From: Phytophthora colocasiae
Taxonomy: Eukaryota; Oomycota; Peronosporomycetes; Peronosporales; Peronosporaceae
Direction of reading: 5' to 3'
Assembly: GCA_018806915.1 (NCBI GenBank)
Contig: JAGKQI010000059.1
Span: 62,001-126,000 of the forward strand
Length of the DNA: 64,000 nt
Made by a program: the position numbers and the translations under genes. Positions 39,179 through 47,887 of this stretch are shown in pieces (position 1 is the first letter of the stretch; each line of letters opens with the position of its first letter). The notes beneath the pieces are model-generated. The model was given only the letters and a program-made list of their open reading frames with translations. It was not told where the DNA came from and searched no databases.

Positions 39179-40072
39179 ATGGAGCCAGAAGCGTACGCTC
39201 ACTTGACTCCGAGTCAGCGGGATACGCTTAACAAGCTTACGTCCTTGCTAGGCCCTGAAGGTATGGCGCACCTTGCGTCTCAAGGGCCGGAGGCCGTCAA
39301 CGCGCGCCTCGAGGCATTTGCCTCGTACGAGAACGCTCTCGTTGAGCACATTCAGCGGAATGTAAAAGGGGCCACCCCTGCTCCGACAGCTAAGCCCGTC
39401 ACGCTCAGTGTGAAGACCTTCCACGGGAAGGAGGGAGAGAACCTCCTATTGTGGGCCCGAGAGGTCGAAATGGCCATGGGGGCCGCCATGCTCCAGTTGG
39501 AGGGGCAACGCGTGGCATTTGCCATCTTTAAGCTCGAAGGGCGAGAACGAGAATGGGCTTTGACGTCTGGGACGTCGGTGGAAGCGGCCTTCCCCACTTG
39601 GGGCGAGCTAAAGGCCAAGCTCACGCAAGTGTTTGCTCCGCCTAACCAGGCGTATCGCGCGCGGTCACGCTTCCTTGCTTGTCGCCAGGGAAAGAAGGAT
39701 CTGGTGGACTATGTCCAAGAGCTGCGCAAGCTCATCGCCGGCATGGCTGCCGACCCTCTACCCGAGGTGGTCGCCGTGACCGTCTTCATGGAAGGCTTAC
39801 GAGCTGGCGTGGCCAGAACGGAGACATTCCGTCAGAACCCGCGCAGCTTCGAAGACGCTGTCAGCGTGGCATTGAATGCCGAACACAACTTTAAGTTGTC
39901 AAGGGTCGGTGCTAGCAGCACAGGGTCCGGTGGTCCTGAGCCCAAGGACCTCAGCTATGCTGAAGATGAGGTAGCTGAGCTACGAGCTGCGGTGCAGCGT
40001 ATGAGCACCCGCCGGTGCTATACATGCGGCAGTCCCTCACACCCGAGGCCCAACTGCCCTCTGCGCAAATAG
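39179..40072 (+). CDS. gag: D1 Gag (to in-frame UAG)
   Basis: Start ATG 39179 (MEPEAYAHLTPSQRD). Gag core: LSVKTFHGKEGENLLLWARE, VAFAIFKLEGRERE, LTQVFAPPNQAYRARSRFL, RQGKKDLVDYVQELRKLI, VFMEGLRAGVART. One zinc knuckle CYTCGSPSHPRPNC. TAG at 40070-40072 ends it, but the frame continues open for about 26 codons to another TAG inside the frameshift hairpin, where B1a and B5 gag end. So this UAG looks like an extra stop; D2 has it as well. Confidence 0.85.
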   Translation: MEPEAYAHLTPSQRDTLNKLTSLLGPEGMAHLASQGPEAVNARLEAFASYENALVEHIQRNVKGATPAPTAKPVTLSVKTFHGKEGENLLLWAREVEMAMGAAMLQLEGQRVAFAIFKLEGREREWALTSGTSVEAAFPTWGELKAKLTQVFAPPNQAYRARSRFLACRQGKKDLVDYVQELRKLIAGMAADPLPEVVAVTVFMEGLRAGVARTETFRQNPRSFEDAVSVALNAEHNFKLSRVGASSTGSGGPEPKDLSYAEDEVAELRAAVQRMSTRRCYTCGSPSHPRPNCPLRK

Positions 40073-40128
40073 CGCGCCGGCCAGACTGGCCGCAACCCTG
40101 CCGCGAGTACCGCTTCGGGCTCTGCCCA

Positions 40129-40170
40129 GGGAAACGACGGCTCCCAGTAGACGCGGGGCGGTCTACTGGG
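40129..40170 (+). promoter_or_regulatory. D1 -1 frameshift signal
   Basis: Canonical heptamer G GGA AAC (40129-40135), in phase with gag, 7-base spacer GACGGCT, 10-bp hairpin CCCAGTAGAC/GTCTACTGGG with an 8-base loop GCGGGGCG (40143-40170). Stem bases differ from B1a in compensating pairs. Confidence 0.8.
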
Positions 40171-40470
40171 GAAGAACTGAGTTCTGCAGTGCGTGAGAGG
40201 CACTGGGGCTCAGCCCCGAAGAGCTCCGTGCTCTTTAACACGGAACGTGTGAGCAAGCAGGGCTTGCTGGTCGTCCAGGTGGACGTGAAGGGCTTTGAGA
40301 AGCCGTGGATCGTGTTGATCGATTCGGGGGCGTCTGGCAACTACGTCAGACGCTCCACCGTTGAAGGTAGTCAGCAATATGCTGAGGCGCTTCGAGCGCG
40401 AAGAGGTGACACAGTCACAGTCCGTCTAGCGACGGGCGTCCGTGTCACGGTGGCCACGGTGAGCGCGTAG
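40136..40470 (+). pseudogene. D1 protease, 3' half deleted
   Basis: Reads to VLIDSGASGNYVRRSTVEG and TVRLATGVRVTVA, then runs into a stop at 40470. Compared with D2 (43770-44086) about 317 bp is deleted, removing the LDFDSVE and LILGMAWLERHEPW segments. Non-functional. Confidence 0.8.
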
Positions 40471-40793
40471 CGCTGGTTGACAGTGAGTCAAAGGGTGGGC
40501 AGAGCCCACGTAATCCCTGTGGGGCGGCACGTACTCCGCCGAGTGATGCCGGTCATGAACCGTCACTGGATGCCGATGGCATCGGGCCTTCCCAGGCCGT
40601 GAAATGTGGGGCGGCACGTACTCTGCCGAGCGATGCTGGTCGTGGACCGTGTGGATCGCTGAGTGTCTCTGACACTAGACCGAGTGAGGCCGAAACATGT
40701 GCAACGGCACGTACTCCGTCGAGTAGACGTTAGTCGGCTAGACGACGACGTCGTAAGGCCCTATGGGCGAGACGCTCTGCGTCTGAGTCATCC
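40471..40793 (+). other. D1 protease-RT linker remnant
   Basis: Matches the D2 linker (44087-44430) with the repeated GGCACGTACTCCGCCGAG unit. An in-frame stop and small changes break it. No other gene seen. Confidence 0.6.
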
Positions 40794-41772
40794 GTGACGT
40801 CGAGTGCCGACGCACAGGAGGGCTGCGGGCAGCTATACACGCTGGCTGATGGAGTGGACGGCAGTGCCGAAGGCAGCGTCCTGCTGGACGAGCTGCCGAG
40901 TGTTGACAAGCTCCTTGAGCTAGAAGAGATGTCGTTCGCTGACTTTGGCGATGCCTTGAAGGCTGGCGAACTCGCCGAGGTGGTCATCGTCCGACCTGAA
41001 GAGGAGTTAAACTCATCGTCCCTCGTTGACGAGTCCGTCTTGGCCGCGGTCAAGAAGGCGTTGAACGCCAGGAGTGGATCGGAGATCCTCAAGAACCCCT
41101 CGGATCCCTTCTACTCCTTGCTGAAGGAATATGGAGACGTTGTCTCGAAGGAACCACCGAGTGGTCTGCCTCCTGACCGAGGCGTTCGTCACGAGATCGA
41201 CTTAGTTCCCGGAACTAAATACTGCGTGACCCGGCAGTGGCCTCTTCCTAAAGAGCAATGCGATGTCATTGATGCCTTCTTCCGTGCGAAGCACGCGGCG
41301 GGTCTCGTGCGCGAGAGCAAGTCTCCGCACTCCGCGCCAACGTTCTGTGTCAGAAAGCCGAATGGCAAGTGGCGTATCGTTCACGCTTTTAACAAGCTCA
41401 ACGCTGCCACGATTCCGGCGCAGACGCCGATTCCTAGGAAGGATGTTCTTCAGAACAACATGGTGGGTTGCACCATGTACAGTGCGCTCGACTTAGTCGA
41501 TGGCTACTATCAGCTGCTCATGCGAGCCAGTGATATTCCGCTTACAGCGGTAAGCACCCCGAGCGGTATGCTCTGGGAATGGCTCGTCATGCCCCAAGGG
41601 CTGTCGAATGCGCCTGCAACGTTCAATCGTCTAGTGACGCAGTTGTTCAGGCCCCTGCGGGCATTCGCACAGACGTACATTGACGACGTATTCGTCCACA
41701 GTCAGGCCGAACACGGCAAGACTGACGTCGAGGTACATGTGGAACACGTGAGAGCGGTGCTCGAGAGGAACT
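40794..41772 (+). pseudogene. D1 RT
   Basis: Frame from the linker end (SVDKLLELEEMSFADFGDAL) through HEIDLVPGTKYCVTRQWPLP, SPHSAPTFCVRKP, LDLVDGYYQLL, MPQGLSNAPATFNR to the active site TYIDDVFVHSQ (Y-I-D-D; D2 has Y-F-D-D) and VEHVRAVLER. RT then breaks at an inserted foreign segment at about 41773. Confidence 0.85.
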
Positions 41773-41953
41773 TGGCGCTGTTCTACAGCCATTGCCTAAA
41801 AACGCTACCTCTGTTTGCCAGCCCTTAGACGTTGGCATTATGGGTCCCCTCAAGGCGAAGCTGAAGGCGTTATGGCTGTTTGAAAAGGCTACTGCTACGA
41901 CGGCGAAAGAAAAGCGCTTGGCTACGATAAAGCGTGCCATTTCAGCCCTCACC
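41773..41953 (+). mobile_element. Captured pogo-type transposase fragment
   Basis: About 180 bp between D1 RT blocks VEHVRAVLER and NKLYANADKCVFG, absent from B5. In one frame it reads LPKNATSVCQPLDVGIMGPL and KAKLKALWLFEKATATTAKE, the C-terminal signature of pogo/Tigger DDE transposases. It is in frame with the following RT but not the preceding part. I see no terminal repeats or target duplication. Confidence 0.75.
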
Positions 41954-42022
41954 AACAAGTTGTACGCCAACGCGGACAAGTGCGTCTTTGGCGCGGAAGA
42001 AATCCCTTTCCTAGGGTGCTTT
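41954..42022 (+). pseudogene. D1 RT thumb stub
   Basis: NKLYANADKCVFGAEEIPFL then LGCF, continuing the RT after the captured segment; cut by the D2 LTR. Confidence 0.75.
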
Positions 42023-42432
42023 TGTAACGGGGTTACACGGCGCTGCGCGCCTTGGCTACAGTTGGTGTGGTACACACCGACTATCACACGTCACAGATCT
42101 GGGTTTGACACATCGTGTTTCCCACACGTCACATATGTAGCCACCTGTTGGCAGTTAGCTCAGAGCCACACATTGCATTTAGACTAGGATTTAGTATGTT
42201 AGATACTAAATCCGTTACATTTAGGATTAGGGCAATAAAATCAATAAGATCAGTTTGCAATTTATATAATTAGTGTCAGTTCCTCTATAATAGGGACACT
42301 GATTGTGAGAGTCCCGTTTTTAGTGGACTACTTGGTTCTTGTATAGAACCGAAGGCTAGTGCCTTGCAAGCAAGACTCTACGAGTCAACTAAACTTCCTC
42401 TGTGCGGTGCACACCTACGCAGCCCCGCTGCA
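42023..42432 (+). repeat. D2 5' LTR, 410 bp
   Basis: Starts TGTAACGGGGTTACA, ends CCGCTGCA. The hairpin GGATTTAGTA/TACTAAATCC (42187-42213) keeps its stem although the loop is 6 bases shorter than in D1. Confidence 0.88.
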
Positions 42433-42434
42433 TC

Positions 42435-42451
42435 TGGTAGCACTCGTAGTC
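42435..42451 (+). other. D2 primer-binding site
   Basis: TGGTAGCACTCGTAGTC, identical to D1. Confidence 0.8.
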
Positions 42452-42489
42452 AATCCAACTCCTGAGTTGAAGACTGTTTCTCTGTGAGA

Positions 42490-43383
42490 ATGGAGCCAGA
42501 AGCATACGCTCACTTGACTCCGAGTCAGCGGGACACGCTTAACAAGCTTACGTCCTTGCTGGGCCCTGAAGGTATGGCGCACCTTGCGTCTCAAGGACCG
42601 GAGGCCGTCAACGCGCGCCTCGAGGCATTTGCCTCGTACGAGAACGCTCTCGTCGAGCACATTCAGCGGAATGTAAAAGGGGCCACCCCTGCTCCGACAG
42701 CTAAGCCCGTCACGCTCAGTGTGAAGACCTTCCACGGGAATGAGGGGGAGAACCTCCTTTTGTGGACCCGAGAGGTTGAAATGGCCATGGGGGCCGCCAT
42801 GCTCCAGTTGGAGGGGCAACGCGTGGCATTTGCCATCTTTAAGCTCGAAGGGCGAGAACGAGAATGGGCTTTGACGTCTGGGACGTCGGTGGAAGCGGCC
42901 TTCCCCACTTGGGGCGAGCTAAAGGCCAAGCTCACGCAAGTGTTTGCTCCGCCTAACCAGGCGTATCGCGCGCGGTCACGCTTCCTTGCTTGTCGCCAGG
43001 GAAAGAAGGATCTGGTGGACTATGTCCAAGAGCTGCGCAAGCTCATCGCCGGCATGGCTGCCGACCCTCTACCCGAGGTGGTCGCCGTGACCGTCTTCAT
43101 GGAAGGCTTACGAGCTGGCGTGGCCAGAACGGAGACATTCCGTCAGAACCCGCGCAGCTTCGAAGACGCTGTCAGCGTGGCATTGAATGCCGAACACAAC
43201 TTTAAGTTGTCAAGGGTCGGTGCTAGCAGCACAGGGTCCGGTGGTCCTGAGCCCAAGGACCTCAGCTATGCTGAAGATGAGGTAGCTGAGCTACGAGCTG
43301 CGGTGCAGCGTATGAGCACCCGCCGGTGCTATACATGCGGCAGTCCCTCACACCCGAGGCCCAACTGCCCTCTGCGCAAATAG
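42490..43383 (+). CDS. gag: D2 Gag (to in-frame UAG)
   Basis: Almost the same protein as D1 Gag, with two changes noticed (FHGNEG for FHGKEG, WTREVE for WAREVE). Start ATG 42490; zinc knuckle CYTCGSPSHPRPNC. Shares the UAG at 43381-43383 located upstream of the frameshift site, so the stop predates the split of the two copies. Confidence 0.87.
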   Translation: MEPEAYAHLTPSQRDTLNKLTSLLGPEGMAHLASQGPEAVNARLEAFASYENALVEHIQRNVKGATPAPTAKPVTLSVKTFHGNEGENLLLWTREVEMAMGAAMLQLEGQRVAFAIFKLEGREREWALTSGTSVEAAFPTWGELKAKLTQVFAPPNQAYRARSRFLACRQGKKDLVDYVQELRKLIAGMAADPLPEVVAVTVFMEGLRAGVARTETFRQNPRSFEDAVSVALNAEHNFKLSRVGASSTGSGGPEPKDLSYAEDEVAELRAAVQRMSTRRCYTCGSPSHPRPNCPLRK

Positions 43384-43439
43384 CGCGCCGGCCAGACTGG
43401 CCGCAACCCTGCCGCGAGTCCCGCTTCGGGCTCTGCCCA

Positions 43440-43481
43440 GGGAAACGACGGCTCCCAGTAGACGCGGGGCGGTCTACTGGG
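43440..43481 (+). promoter_or_regulatory. D2 -1 frameshift signal
   Basis: GGGAAAC at 43440-43446, 7-base spacer, 10-bp hairpin at 43454-43481; same as D1. Confidence 0.8.
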
Positions 43482-44810
43482 GAAGAACTGAGTTCTGCAG
43501 TGCGTGAGAGGCACTGGGGCTCAGCCCCGAAGAGCTCCGTGCTCTTTAACACGGAACGTGTGAGCAAGCAGGGCTTGCTGGTCGTCCAGGTGGACGTGAA
43601 GGGCTTTGAGAAGCCGTGGATCGTGTTGATCGATTCGGGGGCGTCTGGCAACTACGTCAGACGCTCCACCGTTGAAGGTAGTCAGCAATATGCTGAGGCG
43701 CTTCGAGCGCGAAGAGGTGACACAGTCACAGTCCGTCTAGCGACGGGCGTCCGTGTCACGGTGGCCAAGGTCCCCATGGACCTGCGGCTGAAGTTCTTGG
43801 ACTTCGATAGCGTGGAACGCTGCTTGGTCCTGCAACTGGATTCGAGGTACGACCTCATCCTTGGCATGGCGTGGCTGGAGCGCCACGAGCCATGGATTGA
43901 TTGGAGGTCGAAGACCTTAGGTGCTACGCACTTCTCTCCTAGTGGAGCTTTGGCGAGTCATGAACCCACCTCTGCTAGGAAGCAGAAGCGCTATTGGCGC
44001 GAGCATCGAGCCGAGTCGGCTATGATGCTGGAGGTCGGTGTGTCCGAGCTGGTGGACAGCACCGAGTGTGAGGACCGCAGTCCTGTTGAGCGCGTAGCGC
44101 TGGTTGACAGTGAGTCAACGGGTGGGCAGAGCCCACGTAATCCCTGTGGGGCGGCACGTACTCCGCCGAGCGATACTGGTCGTGGACCAAGTCGATCGCT
44201 GAATGTCTCTGACATTGGACCAGCTACGGTCATTGATTGTGCAGCGGCACGTACTCCGCTGAGCGACATCGGTAATCGACCGAGTAGGTCGCTGAGTGTC
44301 TCCGACACTGGGCCTGGTGAGGCCGAAACTTGTGCGACGGCACGTACTCCGTCGAGTGGACGTTCGTCGGCTAGACGACGACGTCGTAAGGCCCTATGGG
44401 CGAGACGCTCTGCGTCTGAGTCATCCGTGACGTCGAGTGCCGACGCACAGGAGGGCTGCGGGCAGCTATACACGCTGGCTGATGGAGTGGACGGCAGTGC
44501 CGAAGGCAGCGTCCTGCTGGACGAGCTGCCGAGTGTTGACAAGCTCCTTGAGCTAGAAGAGATGTCGTTCGCTGACTTTGGCGATGCCTTGAAGGCTGGC
44601 GAACTCGCCGAGGTGGTCATCGTCCGACCTGAAGAGGAGTTAAACTCATCGTCCCTCGTTGACGAGTCCGTCTTGGCCGCGGTCAAGAAGGCGTTGAACG
44701 CCAGGAGTGGATCGGAGATCCTCAAGAATCCCTCGGATCCCTTCTACTCCTTGCTGAAGGAATATGGAGACGTTGTCTCCGAAGGAACCACTGAGTGGTC
44801 TGCCTCCTGA
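43447..44810 (+). CDS. pol: D2 protease and linker
   Basis: Open in the -1 frame relative to gag. Protease: VLIDSGASGNYVRRSTVEG, LDFDSVERCLVLQ and LILGMAWLERHEPWIDW. The linker has repeats (AARTPPSDTGRGPSRSLNVS) and ends with SEILKNPSDPFYSLLKEYGD. One extra C near 44780 breaks the frame before RT. Confidence 0.85.
44150..44365 (+). repeat. 92-bp tandem repeats in D2 linker
   Basis: Nearly three copies of a unit starting GGCACGTACTCC at about 44153, 44246 and 44338, coding for AART-PSD-GRGPSRSL-VSD. D1 has the same at 40521-40725. Confidence 0.75.
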
Positions 44811-45326
44811 CCGAGGCGTTCGTCACGAGATCGACTTAGTTCCCGGAACTAAATACTGCGTGACCCGGCAGTGGCCTCTTCCTAAAGAGCAATGCGATGT
44901 CATTGATGCCTTCTTCCGTGCGAAGCACGCGGCGGGTCTCGTGCGCGAGAGCAAGTCTCCGCACTCCGCGCCAACGTTCTGTGTCAGAAAGCCGAATGGC
45001 AAGTGGCGTATCGTTCACGCTTTTAACAAGCTCAACGCTGCCACGATTCCGGCGCAGACGCCGATTCCTAGGAAGGATGTTCTTCAGAACAACATGGTGG
45101 GTTGCACCATGTACAGTGCGCTCGACTTAGACGATGGCTACTATCAGCTGCTCATGCGAGCCAGTGATATTCCGCTTACAGCGGTAAGCACCCCGAGCGG
45201 TATGCTCTGGGAATGGCTCGTCATGCCCCAAGGGCTCTCGAATGCGCCTGCAACGTTCAATCGTCTAGTGACGCAGTTGTTCAGGCCCCTGCGGGCATTC
45301 GCACAGACGTACTTTGACGACGTGTT
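44764..45326 (+). pseudogene. D2 RT, truncated by C2
   Basis: HEIDLVPGTKYCVTRQWPLP to MPQGLSNAPATFNR and TYFDDVF, where the C2 LTR interrupts the active-site hairpin. LDLDDGYYQ here against LDLVDGYYQ in D1. Confidence 0.85.
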
Positions 45327-46690
45327 TGTGGTGGAGCGGATCTGGCCAAAATCTGGTTGAGGCCGATCGCGATCGCCACTTGCGCCCAGACACCGACTAA
45401 CGGAGGGGGTCCCCCGATGATCCGTGATCTTGTTGCGTGTAGTGTTCACCTTGTGTACCCGTCGGTAGGCGGGTTACGCTCTTCCAGGTAACTTCTGAAG
45501 ATGTCTTGGGACGAGAAGAAGGTCTTGGGTGACGCAGGGGTTTGAGGCGGCGTGGAAGTTCTTCACTCCACCTCGGGGTACTTGATCCCGGTCGTAGGCG
45601 AGTTCTCGAGCCTTGATCCGGGTGCCTGGTTCTTGATCCAGGTCTTCCAATAGTCCAATGTTCGGGATTCAGTCCCTTCCTTTCGTTGTTTTCCGCTTCC
45701 GATAGCGGGGGTCTTGAGGGCGAGATTCGACGGGATCCTTAGGCTAAACAACCAATTCCTTCCGATCCGATGTATGCACTTAAAGGATAGTTCACTAGAT
45801 AGGCAAAGCTGGCCAATATATTATCCAGACTTAACCGCTATACTAGGTCACGTATCCTTACCTTCCTGACGCTTGTAGGGCCAATGTAGTTCCCGGTTCC
45901 AGGCGTAGCGAAGACACTTGAGTGGTTCAGGGCAAATTCGAGTCTGTTTATGGTTATTCCTATGCCTACTAATCCCATCCTGATTTACTATCCTACGATC
46001 ACATGACACCGGCTACAGAGCTGATCCCTAGCTTGGTTCCCCTAACCCTGATCTTGAGCCGATTCCGTACTTAACCGAAGCTTGATCTCGCACTTAACCG
46101 AAGCTTGATCTCGCATGATCTCGCACCTAACCGAAGCTTGATCTCGCACTTAATCGGGGCTTGATCGCTGCCTGATCCCGCTTGGTAATCCTTCAAAGAA
46201 TCCGGATCAGGCCACCAGAAGAGTCTGCGTTGCGCCTGGGGTTGACCTTGATCCGGAGCTGATCTCGTACTTATACGGGAGAGGATCATTGCGCGATCTT
46301 GCGTGATCTCGCTTCGTCGCCGCCCGGGGAAGTTGGATCGTGCTGTTAGAGGCTTCGGGGCGCCAGGGTAAGCTGATCATGCTCGCTTGGGGCCCCGTCA
46401 TCGTTGATCGCGCGAGAACATCCTTGATTTCCCCATTCTTCCTCCGGCAGGATTCGGATCACCCACGAACACCACGGCAGGATTCGGATCACCCACGAAC
46501 ACCGCTCCACCTGCTTCTTCGCCGGTGTCTCCGTTGCCTGTTCCCGGCGGGACCCATCGTACCTTCGTCTGATTCGACCCAGATCTGGCGATCACAGGTC
46601 CCCCCTGTCGCTCGTTCCGACTCTATTCGGGTTCGTGGCTGACATCGCCTCTCCGGGAAAAATTTTTCGTCCGCTTCACCACATCCGCCC
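45327..46690 (-). repeat. C2 3' LTR (high end unresolved)
   Basis: Begins TGTGGTGGAGCGGATC in D2 RT; the same sequence begins at 57896 next to the primer site, so this end is a real LTR terminus. The other LTR end cannot be fixed because both copies continue alike into pol. One option is TTACA at 49949, giving an LTR of about 4.6 kb that would include the antisense gene. Confidence 0.7.
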
Positions 46691-46786
46691 CCAGCACGTA
46701 AGTTGAGCTGCCGCAGCTCACTTCGGGTTTATTTCCACATTCACCACCTGGAACACAAGTCGTTCAAGCGCCACCACTCTCTCGAA

Positions 46787-47887
46787 ATGTCCGATCCGCC
46801 TTCCTCGCCCCCCTTGACGCCGAGAACGCCCTCGAGCGAGCACTCGCTCCGATCCGCCCGATCCACGGCCTCCCGCTTCTCAACCCCCGGGGTAAACCCT
46901 GAGCTGGTCACCTTGCAAGCGAGGCTGGCCCATAGCCAACGGATGCGCGAGACCTTGAGTCGCGATCGGGACCACCTGGACGACACCGTTCGCCGGTTGC
47001 GATCCGACATGGAGGATATGGAGCGCTTCCGGGACGACCAAGCGGAGGAGATTTTGCGGCTGAACGCCGAAATCGCTCATCTGCGATCGGGAACCGGAGA
47101 TGCTATCGGTGGGGACGCGATCGCCGCCTTGCAGGATCAGCGGGCCCAGCACGACGCCGAACGACGGGAGTCTGAGCAGCGATTGGCCCGGATCCAGGCG
47201 CGGCTAGACTCTGCGCTCGAGGATCTCGACTTCCGCCTGGCTGAACTTCGCATAGCCGGGGAGACGGAGATTGAACTCCGGGATGAGCTTCAGGATCGCG
47301 AACGGGAGCTCGCCGCCGTGCGTCATGACCTGACCCTCACTCAGCGTAGCCTTGATCGCTGGCAGAGGAACGATTCCTCCCAAGGTCCACAAGCGGCTAT
47401 GGCCATGCCCGCTGATCAGACTCGTCCGACGGCAGAGGAGGCTCGGTTGAGGTTGGAGTTGACGCGGACCCAAGCGGAGTTGCTCGCCGCTCGAGCCGAA
47501 GTCGCGTATCTGGAACGCGAGGCAGAGGATCACCAGGTTGAACTGGCTCGGGCACACCTCGCCTTGGAGGACGTATCCGCCCCGGATTCTCGCGCTCCGC
47601 CTCTGGGTGCAACCGCCGATGCCGCCGCCGTATCCAGCTTGGAGCAAGATCTGGCAGACGCCTTGGGAAATCTGGAAATAATCCAGCACGACCGGGACCA
47701 GCTCTCCGTCCAGCATCGTGCCGCCATTGCCGAGCGGGATCAGGCCGTCGCAGACCTGGATCAGGCCCGCCTCGACCGGGATCAGGCAATGCAAGATCTC
47801 AATCGAGTAACGGCAGACCGTGATCGAATCCAGGTCGACCTGGACGATGCCACCCAAGATCGTTTGTCTGCCCTCGCAGACGCTTGA
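46787..47887 (+). CDS. C2 antisense accessory gene, N-terminal coiled coil
   Basis: Plus-strand, opposite to pol. ATG 46787 (MSDPPSSPPLTPRTPSSEHS), preceded by LTR-like sequence. A short Ser/Pro-rich start is followed by about 300 residues of strong coiled coil (VTLQARLAHSQRMRETLSRD, LQDQRAQHDAERRESEQRLA, ERDQAVADLDQARLDRDQAM). The frame stops at 47887 because of one extra base; the tandem copy at about 60455 lacks that base but has others. The next ORF continues the coil. No homolog recognised. Confidence 0.7.
   Translation: MSDPPSSPPLTPRTPSSEHSLRSARSTASRFSTPGVNPELVTLQARLAHSQRMRETLSRDRDHLDDTVRRLRSDMEDMERFRDDQAEEILRLNAEIAHLRSGTGDAIGGDAIAALQDQRAQHDAERRESEQRLARIQARLDSALEDLDFRLAELRIAGETEIELRDELQDRERELAAVRHDLTLTQRSLDRWQRNDSSQGPQAAMAMPADQTRPTAEEARLRLELTRTQAELLAARAEVAYLEREAEDHQVELARAHLALEDVSAPDSRAPPLGATADAAAVSSLEQDLADALGNLEIIQHDRDQLSVQHRAAIAERDQAVADLDQARLDRDQAMQDLNRVTADRDRIQVDLDDATQDRLSALADA

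Larger units (their letters stand above)
38705..42022 (+). mobile_element. D1 chromovirus, partial, inserted in B1b
   Basis: Plus-strand LTR, primer site, gag, frameshift signal, protease with internal deletion, RT with a captured transposase fragment; ends in RT where the D2 LTR begins. Related to B5 and B1 (same primer site and LTR start) but a separate family. Confidence 0.85.
42023..45326 (+). mobile_element. D2 chromovirus, partial
   Basis: Second D copy in the same orientation, starting exactly with an LTR TG inside D1 RT and cut in RT by C2. Either inserted in D1 or part of a tandem D array; its 3' end is outside. Confidence 0.85.

Noticed and set aside
42023..42432. D2 LTR as the 3' LTR of D1 with an ordinary full element
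   Set aside because: RT is cut mid-gene directly at the TG, and a full primer site and gag follow, so it is a 5' LTR of another copy; a tandem origin cannot be excluded.
47397..47857. Minus-strand ORFs opposite the C2 antisense gene
   Set aside because: Shadow frames of the coiled-coil gene; no domain, and inconsistent between the two copies.
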